A stretch of DNA of 64,000 nt from Symbiodinium kawagutii (lineage: Eukaryota; Sar; Dinophyceae; Suessiales; Symbiodiniaceae), in assembly GCA_009767595.1 (NCBI GenBank), contig VSDK01028007.1, forward strand, positions 106,894-170,893, written 5' to 3'. The notes below the pieces were generated by a model, which saw only the letters and a list, made by a program, of their open reading frames with translations, searched no databases and was not told the origin of the DNA. Positions 1-10,742 of this stretch are shown piece after piece (the stretch's first letter is position 1; each line of letters begins with the position of its first letter). A program made the translations under genes and the position numbers.

Positions 1-47
1 ATGAACCATCCTGAACCACTACCTATGCTGCATCTCCCATCGTTCGC

Positions 48-137
48 CCCCCGTTCTCCAACCAGTCAAGGCTCATCTGCGCGTAGGTGCCATCCTTCAT
101 CGCTTGGTACGTGGGAACGCCCGACAACAAGCAGCGC
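48..137 (-). CDS. Exon of unidentified intron-rich gene (most downstream exon seen)
   Basis: Minus-strand open stretch after an AG acceptor, in an island much richer in GC than its flanks. It encodes a peptide beginning RCLLSGVPTYQAMKDGTYAQ and ending in a Trp-Leu-Glu-Asn-Gly stretch. The left edge may use a non-GT donor or the exon may run out of the window. No family is recognised for this piece alone. It lies downstream of the discoidin-like exons at 1.5 and 3.2 kb and may belong to the same gene. Confidence 0.5.
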
Positions 138-179
138 CTCACCCTGAGTCGTGGTCCCCGTGGAACAGGATCATCATTG

Positions 180-620
180 GTCAATAATGGCTAACAACAA
201 TGACCACTTTTGATGGTTCATGATGGTTCATGATGGTTCATGATGGTTGATGATGGTTAATGATCATCATTGATGCTAATAACAACCACTAGTTGTAGTT
301 GATGGTGCTCAATGATGCCTCATGATAGTTGCTTAATGATAGTCTTCAATGATGCTTAAGGATGGTTAATGATGGATGATCACCAATCATCAATAATGGC
401 TCACGAGAATGACCAGTGGCGATGGTTGATGATGCTGAATGATGCTGAATGGTGATTGATGACGGTAAATGAAGATCATGGATAATGATAAACTGTAGTC
501 AGTGCTGGTTTATGATGCCCAACAATGGTGGTTTATGATCGCTGATGATGGATCATTACTGATTGATAGTAACCAAAGACAATGGTCAATAAGGATTAAC
601 GATGATGCCCAATAGTGGTT
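180..620. repeat. Degenerate TGATGGTTMATG repeat tract
   Basis: Repeated TGATGGTTCA and TGATGGTTAATG units, near-perfect at 210-262 and then degenerate. It flanks the exon at 48-137 on its upstream (sense) side. No gene is seen here. Confidence 0.85.
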
Positions 621-861
621 GACAATATCTTGTCATGGAGGCTAAATGGGTTGAGCATCTTTGAGTATGGTTACCCTCTGGTGGGAAACCCACCATAGAA
701 ATAGTGGGTTTTGAGTTTCGAGGTCACCAAATGCTACGGATACCAAAGCAGGGAGGACCAGGGAGCGACTGAGGCTCCGCCGGCGCCATATGTGTACGTA
801 ACCAAAGAGTTGGTTCCCGCAGAGCCTTTGGTGAATTGATCTACTTTCACATTCTAAAAGT

Positions 862-985
862 TGGATATGGGTCAATATTAATCAACCAATAATAGGGGAT
901 AACAAGCAACAAAAACAAAACTAGAGGGAAAACAATGGTTAATGATAGGGGAACCAGGGGCACAGGGTTTTGGCCCACGGGTTAA
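862..985. mobile_element. P2-family palindromic MITE-like element
   Basis: It opens with ATGGGTCAATATTAATCAAC and closes with GGAACCAGGGGCACAGGGTTTT followed by a diverged GGCCCAC end. The same end pairs recur at 11.9, 25.05, 25.5 and 43.3 kb. The two ends are complementary in outline, which gives a non-coding palindromic element of about 120 bp. Confidence 0.65.
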
Positions 986-1460
986 CTGAACCATAGCTTT
1001 CACCAACATTTCTAGTTGGGTCTGAAACCTGTGTGTAGTTTCACATTCTATAGTGCTATTCATGTACTTTCACCAAAGCTATCAATTACCATCATCTATT
1101 CATAGCTCTTGGTGAACTATCCTAGTCACTATCTCTCTATGAATTTTGGGTTGATAAGTATCTTTTGGGTATTTTCATACCCGTCTATAGTATCCCACTA
1201 CCTTTAGGGTAAGAACTTGATGACTATGACCATTGTATGTGACAATACCCATTTTATGTGTCAATTGAAAGTTTCCTCCCATATGGGTTATGTTACATGT
1301 ACCCAGGATTCCTGCAGCTTCAATATCTTTCAGTCAACTTCGCTGTCTAGCTGCTAGCACGACATAGGGGGGTTGATATCCAAGCGCCAATCCCATCTTA
1401 AGCACAGTCTCACAACTTGCAGCCATCTTACATGCTTCTTTCTGTTTCTTAAACGCATAT
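986..1460. other. Non-coding stretch, no feature recognised
   Basis: AT-rich intron-like sequence between the P2 element and the next exon. No exon with convincing peptide quality and no repeat structure stands out. Confidence 0.5.
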
Positions 1461-1530
1461 TTCAGACAATTATTGACCATGATTTACCACTCTTCATGGC
1501 CTCAATCTGGCGGACAACAACCCGCCCAGC

Positions 1531-1627
1531 CTGTCGTTGGTTCCCTGCAGGACCCATCGATCTGGAACGCTGGCCGTGGTGTTGTAGGGGATGGAGATCG
1601 AAAACCTCAGGCGAGGTTCGGCTGTCG
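1531..1627 (-). CDS. Exon with F5/8 type C (discoidin)-like motif
   Basis: After the acceptor GGGCAG the minus strand reads AEPRLRFSISIPYNTTAS followed by VPDRWVLQGTND. The pattern Asp/Pro-Arg-Trp-x-Leu-x-Gly-x-Asn-Asp is the classic core of F5/8 type C (galactose-binding-like) modules, which bind carbohydrate or lipid. The candidate donor is ACAG|GC, a non-canonical GC site of the kind known in dinoflagellates. The fold assignment rests on about 12 residues. The exon at 3.2 kb, upstream in sense, carries a matching Tyr-Arg-Phe strand. Confidence 0.5.
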
Positions 1628-2082
1628 CTGCCCAAATGATCTGTGAAATGTCCATGGTCCAAATGGTAAAGAATCCACCACTATAGTACATGTCCATCAA
1701 CTATAATCTGATTATCATGTTCATTGTCCACTATAATTGTTGTTTATGGTCGTGGGCAATCCAATCTACATAAACCATTGGTTGTTTCTGGTAAACCATG
1801 ACTATCAACCACTCTTATCCAAATGAAGAATCAACCAATAGGTGTGACCATCGACTTATCAACCGTCATAATCCATTGCAGCTATCTCCCATGCATAGTT
1901 GCGTCGCAACACAATCCTGGAAAATCTGCAACCAAAACTTGGTACATATGCGAAGATGAGCAGGGCCCTGGTAAAGCTTGGTATTTTTCCATGGATGTTC
2001 ATGAGTGTTGCTGTTTGTTGCATAATTCACTAATCAACTGACGTGAATCATAGCTGAAAGGTTTGACCACCGCAGCTGCATC

Positions 2083-2189
2083 CTGCTTGTGCTTCCCAAG
2101 CCCTCCCGTTTCCTGAGTCTCCCCGACTCGTCCACATACACGGGCGCGGGAAAATCGAACAACATCGCGCCATTCCTCAACGTGGTGTC
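2083..2189 (-). CDS. Exon, unknown protein
   Basis: Acceptor CTGCAG is followed by DTTLRNGAMLFDFPAPVYVD and then an Arg/Lys-rich tail. The frame is open throughout while its surroundings are AT-rich. The downstream edge could be a GA donor (AGCAG|GA). It lies between the two discoidin-like exons and could encode a loop of that domain or an independent module. Confidence 0.5.
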
Positions 2190-2629
2190 CTGCAGGACAT
2201 ATTTCAGGGTTACCCTAAGGCAATCTCACATGGCAAGCCTCATATCCTTGATGACGACTCTCAGAATCTGTCTCTGCCGGATTCGAAGCTAGGTCCCGCT
2301 TTACTCCATGATCAGCACTCCCGTCAGACTGATGCGTTCCCTTCTCAAATTACCCAAACGGAGCCTACGGCGAGGCTATTCGACCCGTAGACTCTCCAGC
2401 AAATCTGATAAAAATTAGCAGAGCCTTTGGATGAGATTTGAAAGTACTCTCCGCCACTCACTGAATGACACGTCTGCTGTCCTTTCTGCTGGTTACACCT
2501 TGCCAGGTCAGCAGTGTTTCAATATTAGTTTGATATGGGAATTTGATTGGTTGGTTGATCCATGTTGATCCTAGTGGTCACCCCCTACGTCATACCAGTC
2601 CACCATTCATTGCCCAAGACGTCCCATCC

Positions 2630-2765
2630 ACCAACGGCGAAGCTTCGGCGAAGCGGCCACCTGTGCCCCCCCAGGTCCGACAGGTCGTTGTAGAAGTAGG
2701 TCGATGCAACCGACAGGTCCACCTGGCGCTCCACGGTGGCCGAGAAACCAGCACGCCAGATCGGC
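2630..2765 (-). CDS. Exon, unknown protein (VERQVDLSVAS)
   Basis: The minus-strand frame contains ATVERQVDLSVASTYFYNDL and then SDLGGHRWPL. Two frames are open here; I prefer this one because of its amphipathic strand-like pattern. The edges are uncertain because several AG and GC sites are possible. The context, between exons at 2.1 and 3.2 kb, suggests the same transcript. Confidence 0.45.
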
Positions 2766-3130
2766 ACCAATGGAATCTCACCCCAACAACGAACGCAACC
2801 AATGTGATACCTGGTTGGATAATGGTTGCGTGATATGTGGTCGATGTGGTCAATGTATGTCAATGTGATACCGGGCGGCTATGAGTTGATTTAGAAGCCA
2901 ACTGGCTTTTTTTAGTTCATATACGCCATAGCTGGGAGTTACACGCGTTGTAGACTACCTCACCCAACTCAGTTGATTCTGTTGATGTTTCTTATCCCCG
3001 AAGTTCTCTGCGTCGCCATGAATTGCCACCATCATTGAACCATCATTGAATCACCCTTGAGCCATCATTGGACCACCATTCACCACGGTCGTTAACCACA
3101 GCCGGTAGCAACCCATCCACCCCCACCATC

Positions 3131-3233
3131 CAGGCCGGCTTCCCATCCCGGCCTCCACTTCCTGAAACCTGAAGCGCAGTTCGTTCACCGCGCACCATGA
3201 GGCGTTGCACACGGGGATGAAGCGATAGTGACC
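3131..3233 (-). CDS. Exon with discoidin-like YRF...VNELRFRF pattern
   Basis: After acceptor TCTCGAG the minus strand reads GHYRFIPVCNASWCAVNELR and then FRFQEVEAG. The layout Tyr-Arg-Phe, a short loop, then Asn/Gln-Leu-x-Glu/Arg-hydrophobic-x-Phe matches the final strands of galactose-binding-like modules, where the usual form is 'YYRF..... VQLSEF'. A GA donor may follow FRFQ, or the exon may run on to about 3131. Together with the 1.5-kb exon it suggests one or two discoidin-type domains in the C-terminal part of the gene. Confidence 0.5.
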
Positions 3234-3340
3234 TCGAGACGCTCCCGTGACCGGATCAACCAAAGGCGAAGATTCGGATGGTATGATGATCAGATAGTCA
3301 TGATATTCAAATTTGATGGCTGAATGATAAATCTCCAAAT

Positions 3341-3447
3341 GGTGGTTTCTCAAATAGGGGTACCCACAAATCATCCTCTTAGAACCATCTACAATCTACA
3401 ATACGAAACCAGTCATTTTTGGGGTTCCCTATTTTGAGAAATCACCA
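3341..3447. mobile_element. P1-family palindromic MITE-like element
   Basis: GGTGGTTTCTCAAATAGGGG at the left end is mirrored by CCCTATTTTGAGAAATCACC at the right end. The interior includes ATCATCC and CATTTTTGGGG, as in other P1 copies. It has no coding capacity. Confidence 0.8.
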
Positions 3448-3931
3448 AATAGCAATGATATTAAATATCGGAGATCGTTACAAACAATGATAAATCTGAA
3501 TGATCACTCAGATAGCTGATTCAAATGGTATATTTGTAATGACATTGAGATTTAATGCTGATTTTGAGATTTAGAGTCCAAGATGATTTCTTAACATGAT
3601 GATACATGTTTTGTGGATTCGGAGATTTAGAATCTCTAAAAAATCCATGCCGGATGCAGAAAAACTAACAAAACCGAGATGGCAAATGTATATGGCAAAT
3701 GTATATGTCGAATGCACATGATCAGTATGTTAAGCTGTTGTTTCACAATCATCTAACCATCATGTGGCAAACCATCATTCAAGCATCCTTAAAGCATCAT
3801 TGGTCAATCCCAACCCCGCCACTGCTGACACATCCCACAACTACAACCACTTGCCTGCGAACCACCCACCACCACCAAGCAACCGCCACCACCACCCGCC
3901 ACCAGCACCCCGAAGCACCCGCCAGCACCAC

Positions 3932-4016
3932 CCGCAGCGCTGCCCCAAGGCACTGTAAGGGAAGTCGTTTGGCGCATCCAGTTCGAGAGCCTCAAAGCCA
4001 CGACCAGCGACCAGTT
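3932..4016 (-). CDS. Exon, unknown protein
   Basis: Acceptor CTTCAG and donor CTGCGG|GTGG bracket a minus-strand frame containing LVAGRGFEALELDAPNDFPY and then SALGQRCG. The Thr/His-rich peptides readable in other frames come from the CCACCACCAC tract to the left and look like shadows. Function is not recognised. Confidence 0.5.
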
Positions 4017-4375
4017 CTGAAGGTTGACCAGCTTGGACGAGCTGGAACTGGAGGGTTGGTTTGTCAGGTACCGTAAATGACAGTTAACCATGATGATGGA
4101 TCTGCAAGGCTGATTTATACCATTGGTTGATCAATGTTGGATATGGTTTAAAAATGATGTTGGACATAAAGGCTTGGTTTATGACAAGAAGGGTACCGAT
4201 GATGATGGATATGAAAGGTTGGTAAATGACAAGCATACCTTCGATGACGGATGTGAAAGGTTTGCAAATGAGCAGAATCACGGTCGAGGTAAACATGACA
4301 TGGTTGGAAGGGTTGGTTTCTAAGCAATTCAAGCGTGATCATGGATGTAGACAGTTGGTTTGCGACCCAGAAAGC

Positions 4376-4376
4376 C

Positions 4377-4449
<73 letters not shown>

Positions 4450-4539
4450 CTGATGNNNNNNNNNNNNNNNNNNNNNNNNNNNNNNNNNNNNNNNNNNNNN
4501 NNNNNNNNNNNNNNNNNNNNNNNNNNNNNNNNNNNNNNN

Positions 4540-4625
<86 letters not shown>
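4376..4625. repeat. (GAT)n microsatellite with assembly gap
   Basis: A nearly pure GAT/ATC trinucleotide run on both sides of 84 undetermined bases (4456-4539). The true length is unknown. Poly-Asp, poly-His, poly-Met and poly-Ser open frames here are repeat artefacts. Confidence 0.97.
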
Positions 4626-4868
4626 CAATTCTCGTTGTATGTGATTCGTCACTTTGGAATGAGTGGTTGATGAATATTGATCGTTGCCAACATCCCAAAC
4701 CTTGTTTAACCATTGTTGTTGGTGACTATCCCTTTTATCAACCATGATTAAGCACTAATTGACGTCAAAATAAACATGATTAAGCGTGATTTGTCATGAT
4801 TGATATTAACCCCCATTATAACCCATTATTAACCACCAGCCTCTAGGTTTCTCCAAAAAATCCCCCCC

Positions 4869-4946
4869 GCCCAAGGAGGTTGCCGCTGGGGCACGTAGAG
4901 ACTTGAGTTGCCATAGCCCACGGGTTGCGTGGCGAAGATGGTGCGC
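4869..4946 (-). CDS. Exon, unknown protein
   Basis: Acceptor CAACAG opens a 78-bp minus-strand frame reading RTIFATQPVGYGNSSLYVPQ then RQPPWA. It ends against a run of C on the plus strand that would place a G-rich donor. The peptide looks globular (Gly-Tyr-Gly-Asn-Ser turn) but no family is recognised. Confidence 0.5.
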
Positions 4947-5340
4947 CTGTTGCGCATCCACCATGGTGATGCAAGGTGCATGGCTGAGTGGTTCATGGTG
5001 CTGGCTTTCTTGCTGGCTGAAAAATGGTGGTGAATTTGAATGGTGCTTTGGTCATTTCCCGCTGGTTTGTTGTTTTACTTGGATTCAGAGTCCTAAATTC
5101 CTGCCATGGGAACGCAGGATCCGATCGTGTGTGACCATGTTTTGGAGTCAAGGGATGTGTTGTCTGTTGTCGACTATACCATAGTTATCTACCCATGTCG
5201 TCTAATGACTGTTGATGTGCATGGTGCTAGCCACAGTTCAACAAAGTCGCTGTCTGATATCGATCACGTCTTCAACCAAGGGCAACTATATGATGCCATG
5301 AACCAACATAGAACTAGCACAATATAACAATCCACCAATA

Positions 5341-5545
5341 TAGAACAATCACCACGGACCAACCAACCACCCGACCAATCCAACCAATCAATTTCAACAT
5401 CAACCAACAAATTAGAAGGATAACCAGCTCAACCAACATCAATTTCAACCAACCATCACAACCAACCACCATCAACCACCATCATCAACCATCATCAACC
5501 AACAATCATAATTAACCACCATCAACCACCACCAACCGTCATCAA
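5341..5545. repeat. Degenerate CCAACCACCATCA tract
   Basis: Dense CAACCA and CCATCAACC units on the plus strand immediately left of the exon at 5609-5716. This is the complement of the TGATGG tract that begins to the right of that exon at 5740. Confidence 0.85.
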
Positions 5546-5608
5546 TGGACCATCAACCCGACCCAAACCCACCAACCCCCTCCTCACCCCAACGGGCCCC
5601 ACGCCGAC

Positions 5609-5716
5609 CTGTCTTGGTCAAAGGTGGCCACCGGCGCAGCGCCCGGCTCCACGGCGGTGCCGTCCACGGTGTGGCCCTGGAAGCTGGCGCCGTCCACGAT
5701 GATCTGAGCCTCGCTC
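5609..5716 (-). CDS. Exon, unknown secreted-type or Gal-binding-like module
   Basis: A clean exon: acceptor CCCCAG, 108 bp, donor GACAG|GTCGG. It encodes SEAQIIVDGASFQGHTVDGT then AVEPGAAPVATFDQDRS. The strand-turn-strand pattern suggests a beta-rich extracellular module, but no family-specific residue is visible. It is flanked left by CCATCA and right by TGATGG tracts. Confidence 0.6.
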
Positions 5717-5801
5717 CTGGGGATGGGAACGGGGAACCATTGGTGGGTTATGATTGGTACTGGTTCAATGATGGTCAATGATGGTTATCAATGTTCAATA
5801 T

Positions 5802-6080
5802 ACTAGCAATGGTAGTTAAATGCGGTGGTTAATAGTGGAACAATGGTGGGTTATGATTGGTAACTAACTAGTGGTATGATCAATGATGGTTAATGACTTA
5901 CCAGGTTAATGATGGTGGGTTATGATTGGTAACTACTGGTTCAATGATGGTTATGCTGGTGTTAAATGGTTCAACTACTGGTGGTTCAATGATTGGTACT
6001 GGTTCAACTAGTGGTCAATGACTAGCAATGGTGGTTAAATGCGGTGGTTAATAGTGGAACAATGGTGGGTTATGGTTGGT
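5802..6080. repeat. Direct duplication of a 60-bp unit inside a TGATGG tract
   Basis: CTAGCAATGGTRGTTAAATG, GCGGTGGTTAATAGTGGAAC and AATGGTGGGTTATGRTTGGT occur in the same order at 5802-5861 and 6020-6080. The spacer consists of related TGGTTCAATGATGG units. This is a local tandem expansion with no coding potential. Confidence 0.75.
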
Positions 6081-6099
6081 GGGTCAAATGCTGGTGGTT

Positions 6100-6730
6100 G
6101 ATGATTATGATTAGCAATGATTAGCAATCAATGATTGATAGTGCTTAGTCATCAATGATTAACAATGATTCACGATTCATAAGGGATTGTCAAATGAGGA
6201 TTAATGACTAACGATTCATAAGGGCTAAAACTTGGTAACATGATGTTAGATGATTCACTCATTGAGTTGAATTGCTAGGTATGTGTAATCATGAGACACC
6301 ATGAATTTGGCAAACCCGATGTGCAGCCCATGTCCAGCCTGATTCCGGCAGGCGTCGCATACCTGAGAAGATGTGTTCCACACTACCAATGGGGAAGGAA
6401 CAACGACTGAGTCCTGGCCCTTGTCAGCACGTAAATTGCAACCCTGTTTATATCAAAGGCAGCTAAGGAATATCCCGGGCATTGCCAGAGTCAAAATCCA
6501 CACACTGACAGGCTTCTGCTTCGAGTAAAACAGGACAATGGTAACAAAGGGGCATAACTGATTCAAGGCCAAGGTCAAGTGCGCAGAACGCGAACAGCAG
6601 CAAGATCATACAACGCATATAGATTGCAAATGACTGCAGTGTGTCATCAGTCTCAACACAACGATCGGTGGATTCTTTAAACCAAAATAATGCTCTTACT
6701 AGTACCTTCAGTACCCTCTATTTCTGGACA
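6100..6730. other. Non-coding intron-like stretch
   Basis: Degenerate TGATTAGCAATGA repeats to about 6250, then mixed sequence with no convincing exon. Confidence 0.45.
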
Positions 6731-6734
6731 TCAT

Positions 6735-6945
6735 GGCACCATTGTTCTGAAGCCATGTTGGATTTGGCGGGGTTCGCTTGCAAGCCTCCAAAAGAACCTA
6801 TCATCTGAAACATGAAAATAATTTGCAAAGCTTGTAGCTACAAGGGTTTGTTGGACATTGCACGAAGGTAGCGTGGTACAAGCAACGGACAAATAGACTG
6901 CACTGCTACTTTCCTCGAACGTTTTGCTGCGCGTCCACAGAGTCC
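6735..6945 (-). CDS. Possible exon, unknown protein
   Basis: A long minus-strand open frame includes LVATSFANYFHVSDDRFFWR and a second half with SEPRQIQHGF. A possible acceptor lies near 6950 (CCGAG|GACTC). Its low GC content compared with other exons makes this weaker. A P2 element abuts it on the right. Confidence 0.25.
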
Positions 6946-6961
6946 TCGGCTTAGGTTTCCT

Positions 6962-7165
6962 TGGGTGTGGGTCAAAAACCTGTACCCCTTGTTCCCCCAC
7001 TATTAAGCATTGTTTTCCCTAATGTTGGTTTCTGATTAGTGTAACCCCCCCTAAAGGAATGAAAATAGATGAAACCAACAGGTAGATACTAATCAGAAAC
7101 CAACATTATTGTTGGTGGAAATCCCCCATTAGTTGGTTGATTAATATTGACCCACAGCCCCTTCA
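6962..7165. mobile_element. P2-family element split by a nested palindromic insertion
   Basis: The left half (GTGGGTCAAAAACCTGTACC to GTTTTCCCT) and the right half (ATTATTGTTGGTGG to TTGATTAATATTGACCCACAGCC) together rebuild one P2 element. They are separated by 7021-7107, a different palindrome. Confidence 0.75.
7021..7107. mobile_element. Nested palindromic element inside P2
   Basis: GTTGGTTTCTGATTAGT at the left end is the exact complement of ACTAATCAGAAACCAAC at the right end. The flanks AAT/ATT may be target-site remnants. The interior is about 50 bp and non-coding. It must be younger than the P2 copy it interrupts. Confidence 0.7.
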
Positions 7166-7166
7166 A

Positions 7167-7286
7167 AATGGATGGTTTGGCTTTGACCCCTAGCCCATAG
7201 CAATGGCTATCCCTGTGGCTGCATCCATGGTACAGGCTTCCCTGGTGCGACGTTCCCATGACCATGGGCAACTCTGGCTCATCGTC
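7167..7286 (-). CDS. Exon, His/Cys-containing unknown protein
   Basis: Acceptor CCCCAG opens the minus-strand frame DDEPELPMVMGTSHQGSLYH followed by GCSHRDSHCYGLG. The spacing of His and Cys is suggestive of metal binding but matches no named motif. The exon runs directly into the end of the P2 element, so the element lies at or inside the donor side of the intron. Confidence 0.45.
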
Positions 7287-7299
7287 CTGGGGGCTTCAA

Positions 7300-7950
7300 A
7301 CGGTCGGAATGATAGTGCCACAAAGGATATTATCATATCATATCATATCTAATGATTCCTGATCGATAGTGGTAAATTGTGTTTAATTCATGATCAATGA
7401 ATTAGGTAAATTATTGCTCATCATCAGTAATGGCAAATGTTTTCTGGTCCAAAAAAATTGTCACAACAATGACTTATCAACACTTACGAATGAGTACGAG
7501 CGTTTAGGAACCACCTAATGACTGGTTTGCACGTCGTTACTTCACGGCTCTTGCAATTTGGTTGCAAATGAATGAACTAGACCTGACTATCCGTGGGAAA
7601 AACTAATGGTTAATGAATCACGGTATAATCATACCATGTTACGATTCTGTTGTAAGATTAAATAATCATGGTAGAATGTCTAGTCTCATGATCCAAACCT
7701 GAATAGAAACAATGGATTAAAGTTATAGATCAACAGTCACTGAGCTAAACAAGCAGAATATATATTGCAACGCTGGAATTCTACTTGTAAGCAGGGCTGT
7801 AAAGTAATGCTTAGCTATCATGAACAGTAATGAGGATTCGTGAAGTCGACTGGGTAGACATGGGACCTGATGGTATCAGTTGTGGTACCATGGCTGGTGA
7901 CCGTATGTGGAACCAGGTGTACCTGTACGGGGAATGTCCTTGTCTATCCT
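7300..7950. other. Non-coding intron-like stretch
   Basis: AT-rich sequence with a TATCATATCATATC tandem near 7330. No exon or element recognised. Confidence 0.5.
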
Positions 7951-7960
7951 GTGCCTCAAC

Positions 7961-8041
7961 TGATTGAGAGTACACTAACACTAGCGGTGATGATAGCTTG
8001 GGTCATTGACAACATCTCACAAGTGGCAACCGGGCCGTTCG
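7961..8041 (-). CDS. Exon, unknown protein
   Basis: Acceptor GCCCAG opens a minus-strand frame reading ANGPVATCEMLSMTQAIITA then SVSVLSIS. The plus strand is also open here (a hydrophobic peptide), so orientation rests on agreement with the other exons and on the acceptor. Confidence 0.4.
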
Positions 8042-8617
8042 CTGGGCTCGCAAAAGCCATTTGCTAGGGACAATCATCACTGGCTCCGAAATGCTTCCCA
8101 AAAAACACAATGGGTAATGGAAGCTCCATGTTAATGAACCTCTTCTGTCTGAGGGAAAAGTGAAAGCTATTTATGGATAAAATGATGTTGCCTTATTGAA
8201 TCTAACATTACAAATATTGGGGCACGAGCTTTGGTCTTTGTGAGAAAGGAGAAAGATAGGACCCTGATGATCTTTGATGTTTACGATAGTACGTACCTCT
8301 GGAAGACTTGTTTGATTTCCATGCTTAGGCGTCGCTCTTTTTACTCAAACGACGAACGAAAGGAATCTCAGCTGGAACTAGAATTGCTGCCAGTACTCGG
8401 AACATCCGTTGGCCTTTCGGAGCACTCTCAGATAGCCTTGAGCATCTCTCGTTTCTTCGACCACCTCTCACCAGCCCGGTTGCGTCTCATTTCTTGCCCA
8501 GCAATGTCTGGGCATGTGACATTCTTCTGAGCCTTGAAGTTTCCCTTATATAGAGATATGTAGGGTGCAGAATCTTTGTGAATCTCTGGCTCCAACTCCC
8601 AGCTGTTTTCAAGGTAC

Positions 8618-8681
8618 GTCTCCAAGCAGCCTGGCCATCTTGAGGCATTCATTCATGTCTTCCATCCGTGAGGCCGCGCCG
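8618..8681 (-). CDS. Micro-exon, helical peptide
   Basis: A 64-bp exon with acceptor CAACAG and donor GGAGAC|GTACC, a canonical GT-AG pair. It encodes GAASRMEDMNECLKMARLLG, an amphipathic helix. Function is unknown. Confidence 0.5.
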
Positions 8682-9511
8682 CTGTTGCGGGCATTTTGGT
8701 AGCGCACTTGTTCCAAGATGGTAAAAAAACGCCATGTGTGAGAATCCAGGGCTTGAAAGCTGGTAAAGAAACATGTTTTTCAAAAGCGACACGTTTCGTA
8801 CCTATCTTATCGCCTCATATGAAAACACGTATAGATATTCTTGGATGTACTCCCAATATATTACTTGCAACTACAAGTGGGTTTTGATTCCACCCCATTT
8901 GGAGCACTGTTGCCCATTTTGTGGCTGGTGGGTTATGACCCATACCCTTCCATCTTCTATAACTGGCACAAGAATAAAAGAGCAAACACATGCCATGATT
9001 CCCGGATTCTGCTCTATTCATTATTTAAGGCATCTGCCCGTACATAGCTTCAATAACCTACCACGATTCTTTCTTTTGCAGGTACATGGTTGCTTCGTGA
9101 GAGATACCTTGAAGCCTCAGATCCACGGCAGCATGATCTCCACCCACTGGGTGTCCGTGCTAAAATGAGGCCTACAATGGGCTCTGGCAAGTCCCGGTGT
9201 AGTGGAAAGGCAGCGCCTTACACAGCTAGTGCAAGCAAAGCCATGAAAGGAGGACAAGGTGTTCCTATCTTAGTCGAGACTATACGTCCATTTACAAGTA
9301 CTAGTACTGTCAATCAAATGTTCATCCATATTCACTATTCTTGAGAATCCTGGAATTCCCTAGATTGTCAGTTGTTGAAAACCATAACTACCAAAAAAAC
9401 TTGCAAACCATTCCCAAGTGTTATTCATCAAGCATTGTCAAACAACAGTTAAGCATTACTGGCCAATATCAACTTCATTGACTTTCGAATGTATTTCACT
9501 CACTCGCTACT

Positions 9512-9560
9512 TTGCTTCTCCAATGTCGGTGCTTTGGCGCGGCGCGTAGTCCATAGCGAA
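9512..9560 (-). CDS. Possible micro-exon
   Basis: After acceptor CCTAAG the minus strand reads FAMDYAPRQSTDIGEAK. Short, but GC-rich and well formed compared with its surroundings. The donor is not clear. Confidence 0.3.
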
Positions 9561-9841
9561 CTTAGGGAAGGTACGAGCAGTCAGACTAGTCGTACAGCTA
9601 CTTGGAGGTGCATCACGGATCGCAAGTGATTACATTCACAATGGTCATAGGGGTTATAACCATCCTTTTCTGGTTACCTATTATGGTCATACCTAGAGGA
9701 TCACCTATAAGATCCTATAAGTTTTTACAATGTTACACACTATGGTCGTAACTAGCCATGATACCATGGTTCCCAGGAAACGTAGAGGGCACGACCAGCC
9801 ATGGCTACCTATAGGACATAGCTAGCCATGGATGGACCTAC

Positions 9842-9885
9842 CCAGGTGGGTAGGAGCCCAGCAGGGCGCTGATGAGCAACCACGG
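9842..9885 (-). CDS. Micro-exon (44 bp)
   Basis: Acceptor GACCAAG and donor CACCTGG|GTAGG bracket PWLLISALLGSYPPG. It is one of the shortest well-bounded exons in the window. No function can be inferred. Confidence 0.4.
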
Positions 9886-9899
9886 CTTGGTCGTATATG

Positions 9900-10290
9900 A
9901 ATTGTGGATAAGTAGATCATTCATAACTGGTATATATAGATGATAATAATCAGTAGATTATTGATGATCATGATCATTCATGACACTGATTTTCAACGCG
10001 TAGATTGATGTAGATTAATGACTATATTATCACCACTAAAAAGCAATAGATTGTCAACAAGTAGATTGATAATCATCAATGTTGATTATAATCATTGCCT
10101 GTCAATAAGTAGATTAATGATAATTAGTGTAGTGATTATTGTACATGAACAAGCAATAGATGATGATAGCGATTGATGAATAATATGGGCAACAAGTAAT
10201 GGATAGTAGATCAGCAAATCAATCATGAGTAAGAAATCATGATCAACCACAGAGTCAACTATCATCGATCAATCATGGATAAGCGCCATT
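9900..10290. other. AT-rich non-coding stretch
   Basis: GTAGATTRATGATAAT-type repeats of low complexity; no exon seen. Confidence 0.6.
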
Positions 10291-10649
10291 AAATGCTGTA
10301 TAATCGATACATTGCCAAAAAGAATTTTAAAAAGGTCCGAGGCTCAAAATACCGAACTGGGGTAGGTCGAAACAAGAAACAGTTCGCAGGATGCCGCAGC
10401 TACATTGCCATATTTGGTCATATCTTTAGGATGTTCACAAGGGTCAAGCCGCGTGCTCATTGGTCAATCAAAAGGTGTCCAAAATCTGGTGAAGGTCAGT
10501 TTGAACAACCATTTAACCATCATATTCCCTCCTACTATAGTCAAATAATTGCCCATACCTAACCTTGCGACATTAATGAACCAGCATCATCAACCATCAA
10601 CCATCATCAACCAGTCAACCATCAGCCGACCCATCTGATCCCCTAGCCC

Positions 10650-10742
10650 CTCCCTTTGGGAAGCAGCCAGGCACCACTCCACCGCCGAGCCACGACCCGT
10701 GTTGACGGAGCAGGCATGCAGCCGCCAGACCCAGGTGCCTTC
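10650..10742 (-). CDS. Exon, Trp/Cys-rich peptide
   Basis: Acceptor CCTGAG opens a minus-strand frame with EGTWVWRLHACSVNTGRGSA then VEWCLAASQ. It is flanked left by CCATCAACCATCATCAACC and right by CAACTGATGGTTAACTAATGG, the mirrored polarity seen around many exons. Family unknown; the Trp and Cys spacing suggests a compact extracellular or enzyme fold. Confidence 0.55.

Noticed and set aside
4329-4745. Long open frames rich in His, Ser, Asp or Met
   Set aside because: Produced by the (GAT)n microsatellite and its 84-base gap; not genes.
5341-5545. Repeated CCAACC units as a possible telomere-like or CRISPR-like array
   Set aside because: Units are degenerate and have no fixed repeat/spacer structure; part of the general CCATCA background.
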